DNA from: Chloroflexota bacterium
GTDB taxonomy: Bacteria > Chloroflexota > Anaerolineae > UBA2200
NCBI GenBank assembly: GCA_014360905.1
Contig: JACIWW010000001.1
Location: forward strand, 82,692 to 146,691
Direction: 5' to 3'
DNA length: 64,000 bases
Made by a program: the position numbers and the translations under genes. The notes beneath the pieces are model-generated. The model saw only the letters and a list, made by a program, of their open reading frames with translations. It was not told the DNA's origin and searched no databases. Below are positions 60,824-64,000 of this stretch, in pieces; the stretch's first letter is position 1, and each line of letters starts with the position of its first letter.

Positions 60824-62152
60824 ATGGCCCCCGCAACGGATAGATCGAGAGAACTCTTCGCGCGTAGCCTGCGTGTGTTGATCGAAGGCGTCAGCTCCCC
60901 CTCACGAGGCCCAGCCAACTATGGAGCATACCCGCTCTTTATTGCGCGTGGTGAAGGTGCTCATCTCTATGATGTAGATGGCAACTGCTATGTAGACTGG
61001 ATGATGTGTTACGGCCTGGAGCCACTGGGGCATGCTCATCCATCCATCGTCCAAGCGGTGAACGAAGCAGTAGCCACCGGCCCTCACTTCGCTGCCGCCA
61101 CTGAAATCGAAATAGAGGTAGCCGAGCTAATCCAGCACATGGTACCCAGCGCAGAGCGCGTGCGCTTTGCGAACACCGGCACTGAGGCGACTATGGCCGC
61201 CATCCGACTGGCGAGAGGCTACACCGGCAGGCCCAAGTTCATTAAATTTGAGGGACACTATCATGGCTGGTATGACGACTTCTTGGCGAGTGTTCATCCC
61301 GCAGAGCTTCCCAGGTTGGGTCACCGCAATGACCCCATCAAACTGATCGAAAGCTCGGGGTTGAACCAGCATGCGCTAGATGATACTATTATTGTGCCAT
61401 GGAATGACTTACGAGCGGTAGAGCGAGCCATTCACACCTATCGAGGACAAATCGCTGCCGTCATCACCGAGCCGGTCATGTGCAATATGGGCATCATACC
61501 GCCAGAGCCAGGCTATCTGCAAGGATTGCGCGACCTGACCCGTGCCAACGATATCCTCCTCATCTTCGATGAAGTTACAACGAATCTGCATGTCCCCTCT
61601 GGCACTTGCCAGAGGTACTATGGCATCGAACCTGACATCTCTACACTAGGTAAGGCGCTGGGAAATGGGTTGCCAGTGGCTGCCTTGGTTGGTCGAGCTG
61701 AGATCATGGAAGCGTTATCCTGGGGTGGTGTGCTGCACTATGGGGCGCAGAACGCATCGCGCATCGGGCTGTATGCGACGCGTGCCGGCCTGCAGGAACT
61801 GAACCGCAACGACGGCGTAGCCTTGCGTCACGCGGAACGTATCGCACAAGAGCTCTCGGCCGGGCTGCGTAACTTGTTTGCAGAACGACGCACAAAAGCG
61901 ATCGTGCAGAACGTAGGTGCGATGTTACAACTTTTCTTCACAGAGCAACCCGCCATCCGCGATTACCGTGAGTTCTGTGCATATGTGGACCAAGCCAAAT
62001 TTAAGCGATTCGCACAGGCACTCTTCAAGTACGGGGTGTACCTAAGCCCCTCTCCAGTACTGCACTCCATCGCCACAGCAGCTCATACTATGGAGCACGT
62101 AGAGTTCACCATCGATGCGATGAGACAGGCTCTGCGAGACATAGAATCATAA
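60824..62152 (+). CDS. Class-III PLP aminotransferase (glutamate-1-semialdehyde aminomutase-like)
   Basis: A 442-aa enzyme. Asp in I-F-D-E-V-T-T, Schiff-base Lys in S-T-L-G-K-A-L-G-N-G-L-P, and the G-T-E-A-T-M-A-A-I-R-L-A-R phosphate-binding loop. The sequence follows the GSA aminomutase branch, but placement in a catabolic cluster suggests transamination or 1,2-amino shift of an amino-acid intermediate, not heme synthesis. Confidence 0.88.
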   Translation: MAPATDRSRELFARSLRVLIEGVSSPSRGPANYGAYPLFIARGEGAHLYDVDGNCYVDWMMCYGLEPLGHAHPSIVQAVNEAVATGPHFAAATEIEIEVAELIQHMVPSAERVRFANTGTEATMAAIRLARGYTGRPKFIKFEGHYHGWYDDFLASVHPAELPRLGHRNDPIKLIESSGLNQHALDDTIIVPWNDLRAVERAIHTYRGQIAAVITEPVMCNMGIIPPEPGYLQGLRDLTRANDILLIFDEVTTNLHVPSGTCQRYYGIEPDISTLGKALGNGLPVAALVGRAEIMEALSWGGVLHYGAQNASRIGLYATRAGLQELNRNDGVALRHAERIAQELSAGLRNLFAERRTKAIVQNVGAMLQLFFTEQPAIRDYREFCAYVDQAKFKRFAQALFKYGVYLSPSPVLHSIATAAHTMEHVEFTIDAMRQALRDIES

Positions 62153-62253
62153 CAAGCGAGGCCCCTGCATTGTCAGGGCATATCTATTCCTACCTTATGG
62201 AAGCAAATATTCTTACAATAGCACGGCTGGTGGATACACAGGACAGTATAGCC

Positions 62254-62350
62254 ACTTGCGTCGTGCTGAGACGTAGCTGAAGTATCTCGCCCAATTTGGG
62301 CGGAGCCCGCCTCAGTGGCGAAGGATTATTCGCTGTGCTTGGAATGATAC
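62254..62350. repeat. Dispersed repeat copy
   Basis: CACTTGCGTCGTGCTGAG start, CAATTTGGGC middle and GCTTGGAATGATAC end; same element order as 10083-10199 and 62382-62480, more diverged. Confidence 0.55.
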
Positions 62351-62381
62351 AGAAGGGGCACAAGCGTATCACGCGATAACT

Positions 62382-62480
62382 CACCTTGTGTCATGCTGAG
62401 GCGTAACTGAAGCATCTCGTGCAGCTTGGACAGAATCCCTCTCAGTAGCAAAGAGCACCTTCGCTGCGCTCAGAATGACA
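62382..62480. repeat. Dispersed repeat copy
   Basis: CACCTTGTGTCATGCTGAG start, CAGCTTGGACAGAATCC middle and GCTCAGAATGACA end. It is the best-preserved of the three copies and lies tandem to the previous one, 31 nt apart. Confidence 0.6.
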
Positions 62481-62529
62481 CGCGAGGCGAACGATGAAGA
62501 CAGTGTCACTATAGACAAGGGGCAACCGG

Positions 62530-64000
62530 ATGGATGAAATAAAAGCCATCGTTCAGGAAGCAAAAAGAATCCTTCCTTCATGGGAAGAAGTATCTGCGGA
62601 GGCACAAGAGCGGGCCAGCAAGGTCGAAATTGGACGCACCCTCTTTTTCAAAGAGCATGGAGTTTCCTCGGAGATTGAGTACAAGAGGCGTGCCATGCGA
62701 CAAGGTACAATCATGCTACATGCTCATATTGGCCTAGATAGCTGGGAAGAGACAAAGACAGCCCTGCTCTATTTGCACGATGAGATGTCGAAACGAGACT
62801 CCAGAATAGACCGATTTGGCCTGTGCCTCGACCGCGTCATGGGCTATCCACCAGAGATGCGCGGTTCCGTGCCGCGTGAGACGGGCCCGCAGTTGAAATC
62901 CTTAGAAGACTGGATGGAGGTAGGACAGGTTGTACCCATCCAACCTCATGCGGGGGATTTCATGATCGGTTTCCCCGCTTCCATGGTTAATACCGAGAAC
63001 GCGCTGCGCGCCGGAATCACGACCATAGGAAACCTCTCGCAGTACTTCGCACACGGTCTTCCGCAATGGAGCGATGAGGTCACGACAACCGTGGAAACAG
63101 CCAAAGCACTATACGTAATGGGCAGGCTGAAAGACAAGGGCACGCTGGTGCATTCCTACCTCGATGACGGCTTTGGCTCACTGCTCAACGACTATGCTGA
63201 CATAGCAGGTTGGGCATATTTGGAAAAATATATCGTTGAAGAACTTTTCGAAGCCAAATTGGCACACTGTTTTGGTGGGGTTACCGCTGACCCTCTGATG
63301 AGAGTGGCGTGGGTGATGATTATCAAAGACATCCACGGTGAAGACTGCGTAGGCTCCATGTGGTACGGCGATACCATTTCCTTCAGTGAGGACCTGGATA
63401 GAAACCTCGGCCTGAATGCAGAGTACCTGCTGTGGGATATGGTAGCGCAACTCGTCTGTCCCACTGGCCATGCACTGGTTCCCCTGCCAGTTACCGAAGC
63501 AATACGCATCCCTTCTGCTCAGGAAATCCTGCAAGTTCACGTCCTAGCCAGGCGCGTGGAAGACTCAGCTCGCCATCTGGCACCTTATCTCGATCTCACG
63601 CAAGCCAAGGCGATAAAAGACAGATTGATTGAAGCAGGAAGAGGCGTATTCGAACGCACCCTTGGGGGCCTTCAAGCTCAAGGGGTGGATATCCACAACC
63701 CGCTCGAAATGCTCTTTGTATTGAAGAAGATGGGGGCTGAGAGATTTGAGCGGGAATACGGTGCTGGCGCTCTAGATGACACTTGGCCAAGGGGCAGGAA
63801 ACCCATACAGCTTACCGACATGTTTGCACGCACATATCAGACAAGCCAGGCAATCATCGCCCAACTTCAACAAACAGAGCGCACAGCCAAAATAGTGATT
63901 GCCTCTACAGACGTACATGAGCATGCCCTATTTATCATCCGTAGGGCGCTGGATGCTATGGGAATGATGCCCATTATGGCTGGCTCAGAGAAAAGCCCTG
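62530..64000 (+). CDS. Cobalamin-binding mutase-like protein, 3' partial
   Basis: Open from ATG 62530 to the window edge (490 codons, no stop). The first ~440 residues look like a TIM-barrel catalytic domain (P-H-A-G-D-F, H-S-Y-L-D-D-G-F-G). Then K-I-V-I-A-S-T-D-V-H-E-H-A-L-F-I-I-R-R-A-L begins a B12-binding domain with D-V-H-E-H-A in place of D-x-H-x-x-G. It is probably an adenosylcobalamin-dependent aminomutase- or mutase-like enzyme acting in the preceding catabolic pathway. I cannot assign the exact family. GGAT is the only weak ribosome binding site. Confidence 0.7.
   Translation, partial: MDEIKAIVQEAKRILPSWEEVSAEAQERASKVEIGRTLFFKEHGVSSEIEYKRRAMRQGTIMLHAHIGLDSWEETKTALLYLHDEMSKRDSRIDRFGLCLDRVMGYPPEMRGSVPRETGPQLKSLEDWMEVGQVVPIQPHAGDFMIGFPASMVNTENALRAGITTIGNLSQYFAHGLPQWSDEVTTTVETAKALYVMGRLKDKGTLVHSYLDDGFGSLLNDYADIAGWAYLEKYIVEELFEAKLAHCFGGVTADPLMRVAWVMIIKDIHGEDCVGSMWYGDTISFSEDLDRNLGLNAEYLLWDMVAQLVCPTGHALVPLPVTEAIRIPSAQEILQVHVLARRVEDSARHLAPYLDLTQAKAIKDRLIEAGRGVFERTLGGLQAQGVDIHNPLEMLFVLKKMGAERFEREYGAGALDDTWPRGRKPIQLTDMFARTYQTSQAIIAQLQQTERTAKIVIASTDVHEHALFIIRRALDAMGMMPIMAGSEKSP

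Noticed and set aside
1..64000. CRISPR arrays, rRNA and tRNA genes, replication origin
   Set aside because: No regularly spaced repeats, rRNA-like sequence, full tRNA fold or DnaA-box cluster was seen on reading both strands.

Overview
The window reads as a chromosomal segment of an anaerobic or microaerophilic bacterium, most plausibly a Chloroflexota (Anaerolineae-like) lineage. That placement is inference from three things: lipoproteins with Thr/Pro-rich linkers after the lipobox, a GpgS-type glucosyl-3-phosphoglycerate synthase, and near-consensus sigma-70 promoters. No rRNA or tRNA gene is visible to anchor it. UGA is a normal stop in most genes, but at least three genes appear to use UGA as selenocysteine, each followed by a hairpin that fits the bacterial SECIS rules (apical loop about 16-37 nt downstream with a G in its first two bases).

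Region 1 (1-10050) is a plus-strand block of thiol, Fe-S and metal chemistry: two ferredoxins, an ArsC-type phosphatase, two paralogous thioredoxin/CcdA-like membrane fusions, another CcdA, a tethered thioredoxin, lipoproteins, a metallophosphatase-like selenoprotein (UGA at 4528), a small selenoprotein (UGA at 7499), an FeS-domain protein, FmdB, a MIP18-type Fe-S assembly factor and two YlbF-family proteins. Region 2 (10275-19455) holds molybdenum-hydroxylase genes (XdhC, a large molybdopterin subunit) among decaying genes: a frameshifted old-yellow-enzyme reductase, an ABC ATPase without its N-terminus, a chimeric MogA and a PIG-L deacetylase ghost. Region 3 (19440-23690) looks like a decayed integron: an opposed IntI remnant, an outward promoter, core sites, one very large restriction-modification cassette and a 59-bp attC-like site, followed by macro-domain and transposase fragments. 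Region 4 (23843-26770) carries SufC, SufB/D, an ArsR repressor and a UXX-star glutaredoxin-like selenoprotein (UGA at 26399).

Region 5 (26795-43617) is carbohydrate metabolism: a minus-strand operon (hydrolase, GH13 glucosidase, DUF4380-like, FGGY kinase), a Gfo/Idh dehydrogenase, divergent NagA and SIS isomerase genes, and a minus-strand mannose-family PTS operon that includes two SIS proteins and a ceramidase-like hydrolase. The PTS genes probably import amino sugars that NagA and the SIS enzymes then process. Region 6 (43648-49920) has a Rieske protein, a HAD phosphatase, two glycosyltransferases, a cyclic-di-AMP receptor and a Usp-GpgS fusion, consistent with compatible-solute or glycolipid synthesis under second-messenger control.

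Region 7 (50350-64000) is an amino-acid uptake and oxidation locus: a GntR regulator with a palindromic operator next to a consensus promoter, a heteromeric FAD/Fe-S dehydrogenase of the hydroxyproline/opine oxidase type, a DapA-family lyase, a complete branched-chain-type ABC importer, a class-III aminotransferase, and a cobalamin-binding protein cut by the window edge.
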